Shown piece after piece: positions 48,747 to 57,249 of a stretch of 64,000 nt of DNA; position 1 is the stretch's first letter, and every line of letters starts with the position of its first letter. Position numbers and translations under genes: made by a program. Under the pieces are notes generated by a model, which was not told the DNA's origin, did not search any database, and worked only from the letters and a program-made list of their open reading frames with translations. Source of the stretch: an uncultured Rhodospirillaceae bacterium. Lineage in GTDB: Bacteria; Pseudomonadota; Alphaproteobacteria; Dongiales; Dongiaceae. The stretch covers positions 13,148 through 77,147 of the forward strand of contig CADEFF010000005.1 in NCBI GenBank assembly GCA_902826565.1, in the 5' to 3' direction.

Positions 48747-50516
48747 ATGGGTAGCCGGACGTTTCGCAGCAGAGACACAACGGCGACCACCTACTACCCC
48801 CGGTTGTTTGGACGAAATTTCGCGGTAGCGGCCCATCATTATCTTGCGGCCTATGCGGGTGCTGAAATCCTGCGCGAGGGCGGAAACGCGGTCGATGCGG
48901 CGGTCGCCGCCACGCTGGTCGAAGGATTGGTGGATCCGCACATGCACACGCTCGGCGGCGAGTGTCCGATGCTGATCTATGACGCCGGGGCGGATCGCGT
49001 CTGGAGCGTGAACGGCAACACCGTCGCTCCGGCGCGTGCGACGCCCGATGCCTATCGCGCCCGCGGATACACCGATGTGCCGGACGAGGGCGTGCTCGCG
49101 GCCGGCGTGCCGGCCGCCTTCGGCGCGCTGATAACCGCTCTTCGCCGATTCGGCTCCTTGCCCTTCGCCACGGTCGCAGCGCCGGCAATGGCCCATGCAG
49201 GAGCGGGCTTTCCGGCGCATCGCGGTCTCATCGCGCAGGAGGGTTTCGGCCTTGCCGATCTTGCGCCGCGATTGAGATCCGAGTGGCACGGCGGTGCGGC
49301 GATCTACCTCCCGGAAGGCCGGCTGCCGCGCGAGGGCGAGCTGGTCCGCAACGGGGCGCTTCACGACATGCTGGAGCAGGCCTGCCACGCCGAACGCGCC
49401 GCCGCGTCTCGCGATGCGGGGCTGCAGGCGGTGTTCGACTGCTTCTACAGGGGCGACGTCGCGGCCGCGCTTCATGCCCATACCTCGGCTCATGACGGGC
49501 TGTTCTCGCGCGAGGATTTCGCAGATTTCACGGTCGGGGTCGAGGCGCCGGTCGCTTACGGGTTTGGCGGGTACGAGGTCTACAAATGCGGTCCCTGGAA
49601 TCAGGGGCCGGCGCTGCTGCTCGCTCTTGGGATGCTGGAGCGGTTCGAGCTCGAAAGGCTCGGCCACAACTCCGCCGACTACATCCATGTCGTGCTCGAG
49701 GCGATCAAGCTCGCCTATGCCGACCGCAACCAGTATTTCGGCGATCCGAGCTTCATCCAGGTGCCGATCGCGGAGATGCTTTCCCGCCGCTACGGCGAAC
49801 TCCGCGCCGGCCTGATCGACATCGAGAGAGCGAGCGCCGAGATCCGCCCAGGCGACCCCGCCCGCGGCGCGGCGGCCCTCGCCGCGACGCGCACGCCCTT
49901 CCTCAGCCACGGCTCACCCGGCACGGTCCATGTCGACGTGATCGACGCCCAAGGCAACATGGCGGCCTTCACGCCGAGTGGCGGCTGGCTCAAATCCTCG
50001 CCCGTCGTAGCGACGCTGGGCTTCCCTATGACCAACCGGCTGATGACCTTCTATCTCGGGCCGGACGACCATCCGAACCAGGTGCGTCCGGGCAAGCAAC
50101 CGCGCACGACGATCAGCCCCTCTCTTGCCTGCGGGAAGCATGCGCGCATGGCGTTCGGCAGCATGGGTGGCGACCAGCAGGACCAGTGGCAGCTCCAGTT
50201 CCTGCTGAACATGATTGTATTCGGGATGAACATGCAGGCCGCCATCGAAGCGCCGAAATTCAGCAGCTCGCATTTCTCGGCGTTTTTCGCGCCCCACGAC
50301 AGCGCACCCAAGGCGGTCCGCATGGAGCCTCGTATAGCAGCCGCCTCCATCGACGAGCTCCGTCGGCGTGGCCATGAGATCGAGCTCGCCGCCGACTGGA
50401 CAGAGGGCTTCATTCTGGGCGCCCGGCACGACCTCGAGACCGGATCGCGCGAGGCCGCCTGCGACCCGCGCTGCGCCAAGAGCGAGATCTTTGCCGCCGC
50501 GGCGTTGAGCTGGTAG
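48747..50516 (+). CDS. ggt: Gamma-glutamyltransferase (GGT) family protein
   Basis: 589 residues of the Ntn-hydrolase GGT family. Large-subunit marks: AAYAGAEILREGGNAVDAAV, VDPHMHTLGGECPMLIYDA, GVPAAFGALITALRRFGSLP. Autoprocessing would occur before the Thr in HGSPGTVHVDVIDAQG; in E. coli GGT this site is TTH, here TVH. The small subunit has GMNMQAAIEAPKFSSSHFSA. No clear signal peptide is visible, so a cytosolic location is possible. GGT members hydrolyse gamma-glutamyl amides or, in some branches, act as cephalosporin acylase-like enzymes. Start ATG 48747 (AGGTGG upstream) rather than 48570. Divergent from the Rieske gene. Confidence 0.86.
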   Translation: MGSRTFRSRDTTATTYYPRLFGRNFAVAAHHYLAAYAGAEILREGGNAVDAAVAATLVEGLVDPHMHTLGGECPMLIYDAGADRVWSVNGNTVAPARATPDAYRARGYTDVPDEGVLAAGVPAAFGALITALRRFGSLPFATVAAPAMAHAGAGFPAHRGLIAQEGFGLADLAPRLRSEWHGGAAIYLPEGRLPREGELVRNGALHDMLEQACHAERAAASRDAGLQAVFDCFYRGDVAAALHAHTSAHDGLFSREDFADFTVGVEAPVAYGFGGYEVYKCGPWNQGPALLLALGMLERFELERLGHNSADYIHVVLEAIKLAYADRNQYFGDPSFIQVPIAEMLSRRYGELRAGLIDIERASAEIRPGDPARGAAALAATRTPFLSHGSPGTVHVDVIDAQGNMAAFTPSGGWLKSSPVVATLGFPMTNRLMTFYLGPDDHPNQVRPGKQPRTTISPSLACGKHARMAFGSMGGDQQDQWQLQFLLNMIVFGMNMQAAIEAPKFSSSHFSAFFAPHDSAPKAVRMEPRIAAASIDELRRRGHEIELAADWTEGFILGARHDLETGSREAACDPRCAKSEIFAAAALSW

Positions 50517-50581
50517 GGCGGCGCGATGGTCCGCAGGCGCCGGCGCTCATGCGTCGACGAGCCGCTGCGGATTGCCGACGC

Positions 50582-51391
50582 TCAGTCGTCGAGCGCTGCG
50601 GCGGCGAGCGCGGCCACCTGAAGATCGACCACGGGATCCTCGCCGTCGCCGATGATCCAGGCTGCCGACAGGCCGGTCCAAGCGAGGATCCACTGCAATA
50701 GCCGAACGCGATCCTGGCCGGATCGCGCGATCACGATCTCCAGCCGTCGCCGGAAGCGCTCCGGCCGCGTGGCGACCGGCCGCGACGGATCCTCCATGTC
50801 CGGATTGCAGAAGAGGTTCGCATAGTCGAACCCGCGCTCGCCCCAAAGGCGCTTCGGGTCGATCGCGAGCCAGCCGCGTTCCTCGAAATCGAGGACATTG
50901 TCGTGATGGATGTCGCCATGGAGCACGCCCGTCTCCTGCGGGGTCGAGAGCAGCAGCCGTGCCGTCTCCCCTGCCCGACCCAACAGACCGCCCTCTGCGT
51001 TCGCGACCGGCTCGAGCGCCGCGAACCAGACCGGCAAAGGCACGAGTTTCGGCAGCGGCTTCGCGCGCGGCGCGTGGAGCGCCGCGATGGCGTCGCAGAG
51101 AATGATCGTCGCCTCGTCGTCGCGACCTTCGCGCGCATAGGCGGAAAGCGACCGCCTGCCGAGGGCGCGTTCGAGCAGGATCGCCGCCCCATCCTGTTCC
51201 AGCAGGCGGACGGCGCCCTCGCCTTCCCACCAACGCAGCAACAGGCCGCCGAAGCCCTCCTCCGCCTCTGTCGCGATCTTCAGCATCGCCGCCCGGCCCT
51301 GCCGCCGCACCGGCAGGAGGCGCGCCCGCGGCGTCGCCACGGGATCGCCGTCAGGCACGAGATTCCACAGCGAGAGATAGCGATCGAACAT
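50582..51391 (-). CDS. APH(6)/hydroxyurea-type phosphotransferase
   Basis: 269 residues of the aminoglycoside phosphotransferase fold, StrB/SpcN-like branch. Kinase catalytic loop VLHGDIHHDNVLDFEE and metal-binding AIDPKRLWGERGFDYANLFC are clear; the N-lobe Lys in AAMLKIATEAEEGFGG would bind ATP. The true substrate may be an endogenous metabolite; many such chromosomal genes give no resistance. ATG 51391 was chosen because family-like sequence begins there; the frame opens from 51589. Divergent from the LLM gene with its operator between them. Confidence 0.85.
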   Translation of the reverse strand: MFDRYLSLWNLVPDGDPVATPRARLLPVRRQGRAAMLKIATEAEEGFGGLLLRWWEGEGAVRLLEQDGAAILLERALGRRSLSAYAREGRDDEATIILCDAIAALHAPRAKPLPKLVPLPVWFAALEPVANAEGGLLGRAGETARLLLSTPQETGVLHGDIHHDNVLDFEERGWLAIDPKRLWGERGFDYANLFCNPDMEDPSRPVATRPERFRRRLEIVIARSGQDRVRLLQWILAWTGLSAAWIIGDGEDPVVDLQVAALAAAALDD

Positions 51392-51525
51392 GAAAGGGGC
51401 TTTGCGACACGACCCAAGACGAGAAATTCGGGAGCGACACCGTGCCCTCAGACGGGAGAGTGCCGCGGTCGATCCGGCCCCGGACGATGCGCGGCGCGCT
51501 TTACCTGTCCGCCGGGATATGGTAA

Positions 51526-51541
51526 TTGTATGATTGTATGA
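51526..51541 (+). promoter_or_regulatory. Putative operator: direct repeat TTGTATGA x2 before the LLM gene
   Basis: TTGTATGA is repeated exactly in tandem, TTGTATGATTGTATGA, ending 49 bases ahead of the LLM gene ATG. The same 16 bases, in the same orientation relative to the gene, precede the transporter binding-protein gene at 58913-58928. Such an exact match of an AT-rich 16-mer in this GC-rich DNA is unlikely by chance. Confidence 0.7.
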
Positions 51542-51590
51542 CAGAACAGGTTTCCGACGGCGCGTCTCTCGGTCCGCGAAGGCATGCACA

Positions 51591-52784
51591 ATGAAGATCG
51601 GCTATTTCTGCAATCCCAGCAATCCGGGGCATCAGCGCGACTATCGCAGCGTGATGAACGAGGTGCGCAACCTCTCGATCTTCTGCGACAGGGCTGGCTT
51701 CGACAGCATCTGGTACGCCGAGCATCATTTCAGCATCTGGGGCCGCGAGGTTCTGCCCAACCCGCTGATCATGGCAGCCGATATCGCGGCGCGCACGCAA
51801 CGCATCCGGATCGGCCTCGCGGCGGCGATCATCACCTTCTGGCATCCGCTGCGGCTCGCCGAAGACCTCGCGCTGCTTGACCAGCTCCTGGACGGTCGGC
51901 TCGAGATCGGCCTCGGGCGCGGCAATTACGGTATCGAAGGCACGAACCTCAATCCGAAGGCGGATCCGCGGAACCCCAAGCAGAACTTCGAGGTGTTCGC
52001 CGAGACGTTGCAGATCCTGAAGAAGGCTTTCACGGAGCGGCTCTTCAACCACCAGGGCACGCACTACACGGTGCCGACGCCCGGCTTCCAGTGGGACCGT
52101 GCGCATCCGGTCGACGACGCCGACTATATCGATGCGGCGACCAAGGAACTGAAATACATGTCGGTCTATCCGCGGCCGCTGCAGCAGCCCTACCCGCCGC
52201 TCTGGCAGGTGGTGGATTCGCCGCTCGCGATCGAATATGCGGCGCAGAACGACATGGGCATCATCATGTGGCGGCCGCCGGTGGAGACGCTGAAGGAGCG
52301 CTTCCGCCTCTATCAGGAAACGGCGGCCAAGGCGACCGGCAAGCCGGTGGCCTGGGGCGCCCGCACCAGCGTCGTGCGCGATACGTTCGTCGCGGACACC
52401 ATGGAGCAGGCGCGCGACATGGCCGAACGCCATGTGATGCGCTACCTCAACTGGAGCAACTGGCGCGGGCCCAAGATCTATCTGAAGCCGGGCGAGGTGC
52501 TGACGCCGGCGCAGGAGCAGCAGCAGGTGAAGGAGCTCACCTTCGAGTTCGTGAAGGAGCGCTCGCTGCTCTTCGGCACGCCGGACTATGTGGTCGACAA
52601 GATCGCCGAGCTGGAGGAGGAGCTCAGCATGGAGCAGCTCCTCGTCAACTCGACCTGGCTCGACATTCCGCACGATATCGCGATGCGCAGCATGCAGCTC
52701 TTCGCCGACAAGGTGCTGCCCCGCGTCCGGGGCGGCGCGCAGCCCGCGGCGATATCGCAGAAGATCGGCGCCGCCGCGCGGTAG
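51591..52784 (+). CDS. LLM-class flavin-dependent oxidoreductase
   Basis: 397 residues, luciferase-like TIM barrel. MKIGYFCNPSNPGHQRDYRS, GFDSIWYAEHHFSIWGREVL (the AEHHF FMN motif of bacterial-luciferase relatives), IRIGLAAAIITFWHPLRLAE, LDGRLEIGLGRGNYGIEG and LFGTPDYVVDKIAELEEELS. It uses FMNH2 and oxygen to attack a substrate. ATG 51591; the frame opens upstream over the operator without family sequence. It begins a run with an amidohydrolase and a GFA protein. The needed flavin reductase is not in view. Confidence 0.88.
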   Translation: MKIGYFCNPSNPGHQRDYRSVMNEVRNLSIFCDRAGFDSIWYAEHHFSIWGREVLPNPLIMAADIAARTQRIRIGLAAAIITFWHPLRLAEDLALLDQLLDGRLEIGLGRGNYGIEGTNLNPKADPRNPKQNFEVFAETLQILKKAFTERLFNHQGTHYTVPTPGFQWDRAHPVDDADYIDAATKELKYMSVYPRPLQQPYPPLWQVVDSPLAIEYAAQNDMGIIMWRPPVETLKERFRLYQETAAKATGKPVAWGARTSVVRDTFVADTMEQARDMAERHVMRYLNWSNWRGPKIYLKPGEVLTPAQEQQQVKELTFEFVKERSLLFGTPDYVVDKIAELEEELSMEQLLVNSTWLDIPHDIAMRSMQLFADKVLPRVRGGAQPAAISQKIGAAAR

Positions 52785-52851
52785 AATCCCCGGCGAGCGA
52801 CCGGAAGCGTCGCGCCACCGCCTTCGCGCGGGCCCGCAACGGAGGCAAAAC

Positions 52852-53721
52852 TTGGCTATGGCCGGCAATGCCCGCGCACTGATCGACTGGCACAGCAATC
52901 TGTGGCTGCCCGAGCATCTGGGGCCCGAGCAGCGCGCCGAGATGGGTAGCAAGACCGGACGCAGCGTCGATGCGAGCCCGGCTGCCCACAAGCGGCACGT
53001 GGCCGACATCTGCGAGAAGTTCGTGCTGGTCGCGATGCGGTGGAACCGGCTCGGCATCCATATCCCGAACGAGTTCGTCGCCGAGTATGCCGCCGACTAC
53101 AAGGGCCGCGCCGTGGGCTTCGCCTGCGTCGATCCGCACGACGCGAACGCCCCCACCGAGCTCGAGCATGCGGTGGTCAAGCTCGGACTGCGCGGCCTCA
53201 AGCTCTCGCCCGTCTATGCCGGGTTCGATCCCTGGTCGCCGGAAGCCTGGCGGCTCTACGAGGTCGCGAACGCCCTCAAGGTGCCGCTGCTCTGGCACCA
53301 GTCGGCCGCCTATGCGCAGCAATCGATGCTCGAGTACGGCAACCCGATCCTGGTCGACCGGATCGCGCGGGCGTTCCCGCATCTGCGCATGATCCTCGCC
53401 CATGTCGGCCAGCCCTGGACTGCCGAGACGGTCGTGCTGCTGCGCAAGCACAAGCAGATCTATGCCGATCTCTCGGCGCGCTACTATCGCAAATGGCAGT
53501 GCTACAACGCGCTGATGCTGGCGATCGACTATGGCGTGACGGGCCAGCTTCTGTTCGGCTCCGACTTCCCCATCCAGACGCCGAGCGCGGCACTCGACTC
53601 CTTCCGCGCCATCAACGACTGGGGAGAAGGCGTCACCATGCCGCGGATCCCGGACAGCCTCATCGACGACATCGTCTATAACCGTCCGCTCGAGCTGCTC
53701 TGGCCGGACGGGATCGGATGA
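52852..53721 (+). CDS. Amidohydrolase family 2 (TIM-barrel) with an altered metal motif
   Basis: 289 residues. NARALIDWHSNLWLPEHLGP: at the usual DxHxH metal motif the second His is Asn (H14-S-N16 from the TTG start). Later elements GLRGLKLSPVYAGFDPWSPE, PLLWHQSAAY, RMILAHVGQPWTAETVVLLR, and LFGSDFPIQTPSAALDSFRA with the catalytic-type Asp are normal. It would hydrolyse or decarboxylate a lactone or amide-like product of the LLM enzyme. Start: TTG 52852 sits 6 bases after GGAGG; ATG 52858 is the alternative. Overlaps the next gene by ATGA. Confidence 0.85.
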   Translation: MAMAGNARALIDWHSNLWLPEHLGPEQRAEMGSKTGRSVDASPAAHKRHVADICEKFVLVAMRWNRLGIHIPNEFVAEYAADYKGRAVGFACVDPHDANAPTELEHAVVKLGLRGLKLSPVYAGFDPWSPEAWRLYEVANALKVPLLWHQSAAYAQQSMLEYGNPILVDRIARAFPHLRMILAHVGQPWTAETVVLLRKHKQIYADLSARYYRKWQCYNALMLAIDYGVTGQLLFGSDFPIQTPSAALDSFRAINDWGEGVTMPRIPDSLIDDIVYNRPLELLWPDGIG

Positions 53722-54143
53722 CGGACGAAACCGAATGGCGGGGCGGCTGTCTCTGCGGCCATATCCGGTTCCGGGCGACCGGCACGCCCGTTCGCGTCGC
53801 CCATTGCCATTGCAGCATGTGCCGAAAGGCGAGCGGCGCCGTCGCCCTGACCTTCGCGACCTTTCCTGTGACTGCCGTCGTCTGGGAAAGTCCGCCGGCA
53901 CGGCACGAGTCGAGCAAGGTCGCCTGGCGGGGTTTCTGCAGGCGCTGCGGCGGCACCCTCAGCTACATCTTCCGCCACCGCCCGACCGAGGTGATGCTGA
54001 CCGTCGGCAGCTTCGACGAGCCCGAACGCCTGCCGCCGGCGCAATATCACTCCTGGACCTCGGAGCGGATCGGCTGGGCGCATCTCGATCCCGAGCTTCC
54101 GGGCCATGAGCGCTGGCGCTACACCCCGAGCGCGCTCACGTGA
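53718..54143 (+). CDS. GFA/CENP-V family zinc protein
   Basis: 141 residues. GGCLCGHIRF, AHCHCSMCRKASGAV and FCRRCGGTLSYIF give the cysteine pattern for the two zinc sites of the glutathione-dependent formaldehyde-activating (GFA) family. Coupled by ATGA to the amidohydrolase. It may help capture formaldehyde set free by oxidation, a guess based on family name; real activity of most members is not proven. Confidence 0.87.
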   Translation: MTDETEWRGGCLCGHIRFRATGTPVRVAHCHCSMCRKASGAVALTFATFPVTAVVWESPPARHESSKVAWRGFCRRCGGTLSYIFRHRPTEVMLTVGSFDEPERLPPAQYHSWTSERIGWAHLDPELPGHERWRYTPSALT

Positions 54144-54148
54144 GCGGG

Positions 54149-54568
54149 TCAGCGGGCGAGCGCCGCCTCGTTCTCCAGGATCGCCTTCTCCATAGAGGCG
54201 GAGTCGGTATAGGCCCTGACCTCGACCACCTTCCCGCCGGCGAAGCGGCAGATCCAGACATAGTTATTCTCGATCGGCTTGCCGTTCAGCGCTTCGGAGA
54301 TCGAATGCATCTCGACGATGCCGTGATCGCCGGAGACGAACACGTTGCGGAGCGTGATCTTGAGCGGCACGTTCGGATTGCGGATCCTGTTGATCCGGCC
54401 ATGCGCCTTGGCGAGGAACTCCTGCTTGCCGTTGTAGGTGGCGGCGAGCGTGTGCCTGCCCATGATGGTGACCTGGACGTCGTCGGAGAGCCCGGCGAAG
54501 TAGGCCTCGCGATTACCGGCTTCCAGATTGCGGAACAGGGCTTCGACATGGTCCTTGGTAAGGGTCAT
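54149..54568 (-). CDS. NTF2-like/SnoaL-like protein
   Basis: 139 residues with the cone-shaped NTF2 fold: VEALFRNLEAGNREAYFAGL, SDDVQVTIMGRHTLAATYNG, KQEFLAKAHGRINRIR, VFVSGDHGIVEMHSISEALN and VWICRFAGGKVVEVRAYTDS. Family members are isomerases, cyclases or binding proteins for small hydrophobic compounds. It ends 5 bases from the convergent GFA gene, and stands divergent from the alpha/beta hydrolase gene that follows. Confidence 0.85.
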   Translation of the reverse strand: MTLTKDHVEALFRNLEAGNREAYFAGLSDDVQVTIMGRHTLAATYNGKQEFLAKAHGRINRIRNPNVPLKITLRNVFVSGDHGIVEMHSISEALNGKPIENNYVWICRFAGGKVVEVRAYTDSASMEKAILENEAALAR

Positions 54569-54615
54569 CGATCGGGGTCCTTTGCGAGTGGCGGAGAAAG
54601 GCGGATGGAAGCGGC

Positions 54616-55491
54616 ATGACGGAGCTCGAGGCGCCCGAGGGGAAGTTCATCGAGGTGGCGGGCTACCGCACCTTCTATATCGATCGGGGCGAAGGACCGG
54701 TGCTGCTGCTCCTGCATGGGGCATCGGTCGCGATCGACGCCTATTCCACCTGGCATTCGCTGATCGAGGCGCTCGCGTCGCGCTTTCGCGTGGTCGCCTT
54801 CGACCAGCCCGGTTTCGGCCGCAGCGACATGGTGAAGGACCGGCGCTACGTGAACCGCCTCGGACGCGTGCCGCACGCCCTTGGCTTCCTCGATGCGCTC
54901 GGCATCCGGCGCGCGACCCTGGTCGGGCATTCCGAGGGCGCCTTCATGGCCACCCGCATGGCGATCGAACGGCCGGCTCTCGCGGCGGGTCTCGTCATCG
55001 TCACCAGCGGCGGCACGGCGCCGCGGCTCGGCGGTGCGCTCGACCGCGGCTGGATGGAGGCGAGCAAATCCGCCTACGACTATGGCGGCGGCGCCGACAC
55101 CGAGGACGGATTCATCCGGGCGAACGGCAGTCTCAGCCGCGCCGCCGATCCCGCGCTGGAGCGGCTGCTGCGCGGGAACTACCGACGCGCCGCGGCGGCA
55201 GGGCAGATCGAGATGTTCCGCAACCTGTCGGCGGACGAGCGCGACCTCGATCTCTATGTCCGGCTTCAGGAAACCCATATCCATCCGCATCTTGCCGCCC
55301 TCGAAACCCCGACCCTCATCGTCTGGGCCTCGAGCGACCCGACCGTGCCGGTCGAGCGCGGCGTCGCGCTCATGCGGCTCTTTCCGCGGGCGGACTTGCA
55401 TGTGTTCGGCGGCGCGTCGCATATGGTGATGCTCGACCGCGCCGAGGGCTTCAATCGGTTGCTCGCCGGCTGGTGCGCCGGGCGCCGCTAG
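54616..55491 (+). CDS. Alpha/beta hydrolase (first of two)
   Basis: 291 residues. Oxyanion region LLLLHGASVAIDAYSTWHSL, nucleophile elbow VGHSEGAFMATRM (Ser in GHSEG), a cap domain between about 130 and 215, acidic residue in IVWASSDPTVPV and His in GGASHMVMLDRAEG. Probably an esterase or C-C bond hydrolase of a catabolic pathway. Its stop codon shares the four bases CTAG with the stop of the convergent hydrolase gene. Confidence 0.88.
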   Translation: MTELEAPEGKFIEVAGYRTFYIDRGEGPVLLLLHGASVAIDAYSTWHSLIEALASRFRVVAFDQPGFGRSDMVKDRRYVNRLGRVPHALGFLDALGIRRATLVGHSEGAFMATRMAIERPALAAGLVIVTSGGTAPRLGGALDRGWMEASKSAYDYGGGADTEDGFIRANGSLSRAADPALERLLRGNYRRAAAAGQIEMFRNLSADERDLDLYVRLQETHIHPHLAALETPTLIVWASSDPTVPVERGVALMRLFPRADLHVFGGASHMVMLDRAEGFNRLLAGWCAGRR

Positions 55492-56285
55492 CGCGCGCAT
55501 CGCCCGGCGAAGTCGCGCAAGGTCGCGACGAGCGTGTCGGCCGCTTCCAGCGGCAGCATATGCCGGATTCCCGGCAGGATGATCCGTTCGGCGCCCGCGA
55601 TCCGGGATTGCATCGCTTCGGCCATGCGGGGCGTCTGGCCGGCATCCTCGTCGCCGGTCAGGATCAGGGTCGGTGCCTTGATGTCGGACAAGCGGTGCAA
55701 TAGCTGGCGGTCGTTGTCGGCATAGAGCCGATAGACATCGACATAGGATTGCGGATCGTTCGCGAGTGTTTTTGCGCGCCAGTAGGCGACGACCTCGGGG
55801 TGCGCGGCCGCGTAGCCGGGCCCGAACCAGCGGCCGAGGGCACCATCGACCACGGCCGGCGCACCGCCGGCCGCAACCTGCTCGACGCGGAGATCGACGC
55901 GGGCCTGTTCCTCCGGCATGCGGGCGCAGGCCGATGCGGCGATCGCGAGCCCCGCGCAGCGCGCTGGGTAATCGAGGGCGAAGCACTGGGCGATGTTGCC
56001 GCCGAGCGAGAAGCCGCAGACCGTCGCCCGCTCGATGCCGACGTGATCGAGCAGGCCCGCGAGCTGCGCCGCGAACTGCGTGAAGCACCAGGGCGCCGGC
56101 ACCCGCCCGCTGCGGCCATGGCCCCAGATATCGTAGCGGATGACCCGAAACCGGTCCTCGAGGGCGGCGGCATGCCGATCCCAAAGCGTGGCGTCTCCAC
56201 CCATGCCGTGGATGAGCACGAGCGCGGGTCCCCGACCCGCGCTTTCGAAATAGGTCGGTCCTTGCGGCAGCGCTGCGACGGGCAT
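55488..56285 (-). CDS. Alpha/beta hydrolase (second; 3-oxoadipate enol-lactonase-like)
   Basis: 265 residues. VLIHGMGGDATLWDRHAAAL, RYDIWGHGRSGR, nucleophile CGFSLGGNIAQCFALDYPAR, acid in LTGDEDAGQTPRMAE and His in IILPGIRHMLPLEAAD. The overall pattern resembles PcaD/enol-lactone hydrolases but no pca genes are nearby. It follows the FadR-type regulator gene on the same strand by 76 bases and may be its partner. Confidence 0.87.
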   Translation of the reverse strand: MPVAALPQGPTYFESAGRGPALVLIHGMGGDATLWDRHAAALEDRFRVIRYDIWGHGRSGRVPAPWCFTQFAAQLAGLLDHVGIERATVCGFSLGGNIAQCFALDYPARCAGLAIAASACARMPEEQARVDLRVEQVAAGGAPAVVDGALGRWFGPGYAAAHPEVVAYWRAKTLANDPQSYVDVYRLYADNDRQLLHRLSDIKAPTLILTGDEDAGQTPRMAEAMQSRIAGAERIILPGIRHMLPLEAADTLVATLRDFAGRCAR

Positions 56286-56361
56286 CAGGAGACGGTCCGG
56301 AAAGGGAACGGGGTCGGGGTCCGATCGGGCACGGGCGGCGTGCCCAAGCCCGGGGCCGAAG

Positions 56362-57072
56362 CTAGGCCTTCGCCAGGGCGGCTTCGCTTCGAAGCAATTC
56401 GAGCGCGATCGCGCCCGCATGATCGACCTGCGCCACGCAGGCCGCCGCCGCCGCATCGGGATCCTTCGCCTTGATCGCCGCCACGATGCACCGGAAATTC
56501 TCCACCGATCGGTGCTGGTCCTCGGCGGTATAGCGAAGCGTCGTGGTGGTGCGGAGATACTGCATGCGGGCCCGGAGCGAGCGGATCATCGCGGCGGCCA
56601 GGTCGTTGCCGCAGCCGTCGAACATGATGTCGTAGAATGTGATCAGCGCCTCCAGGACCGTATCGACGTCGCGCGCCTTGATCGCCGTTTCGTAGCGCTT
56701 CGCCGCGTCCGCGAGGGCCGCCTGCTCGGCCGCCGTCGCCCGCTCCGCGAAGAGCCGTCCGACGAGCCCTTCGATCGCGCCGCGGAGCTGATAGATCTGC
56801 CGCGCATCGTCCACCGTCACCGTCGCCACCACCGTGCCGCGATGGGGAATGTTCTGCACCAGCCCCTCGGCCTCGAGATGCCGCAGCGCCTCGCGGAGCG
56901 AGGTCCGGCTCACCCCCGTGAGGTCGCAGAGCTCGCGCTCCACCAGCCGGTCGCCCGGCTTGAAATGCTGATCGAGAATCGCCTTGCGAAGCGCGTCGAC
57001 GGTACGCTCGCGCGTCGTGGTGGTGGTGCCCGCAACCCGATAGGCATTTCTGTCCGGTGCGCCGGTCGCCAT
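56362..57072 (-). CDS. FadR-type (GntR/FCD) transcriptional regulator
   Basis: 236 residues. Winged helix-turn-helix: LRKAILDQHFKPGDRLVERE and LCDLTGVSRTSLREALRHLE, then AEGLVQNIPHRGTVVATVTV. The FCD domain follows (IYQLRGAIEGLVGRLFAERA; His/Asp in FYDIMFDGCGND and EDQHRSVENF). It sits between the LLM-side genes and the transporter genes. FadR-type factors bind short repeats containing TTGTAT-like sequence, so it is the natural candidate to bind the TTGTATGA operators. Confidence 0.88.
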   Translation of the reverse strand: MATGAPDRNAYRVAGTTTTTRERTVDALRKAILDQHFKPGDRLVERELCDLTGVSRTSLREALRHLEAEGLVQNIPHRGTVVATVTVDDARQIYQLRGAIEGLVGRLFAERATAAEQAALADAAKRYETAIKARDVDTVLEALITFYDIMFDGCGNDLAAAMIRSLRARMQYLRTTTTLRYTAEDQHRSVENFRCIVAAIKAKDPDAAAAACVAQVDHAGAIALELLRSEAALAKA

Positions 57073-57249
57073 GACCCCGTGTCTCTCCAGATTGCAATCC
57101 GCTCATAATGCCGGCTTCCGAGGCGATGCGAAACCGTCGCGCGTGAAGCGCACGGGTCATTCTTGTGCCCGACGGCATCGAAATTTCCGACGGGCGCGCC
57201 AGGCGGGCGACGGGACCTGGGCCGCCGACCCGCCGAGGCGAGCGCAATG

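Noticed and set aside
50582-51391. Acquired aminoglycoside-resistance gene
   Set aside because: The kinase motifs are real, but composition matches the neighbours and no mobile element adjoins; more likely a resident phosphotransferase.
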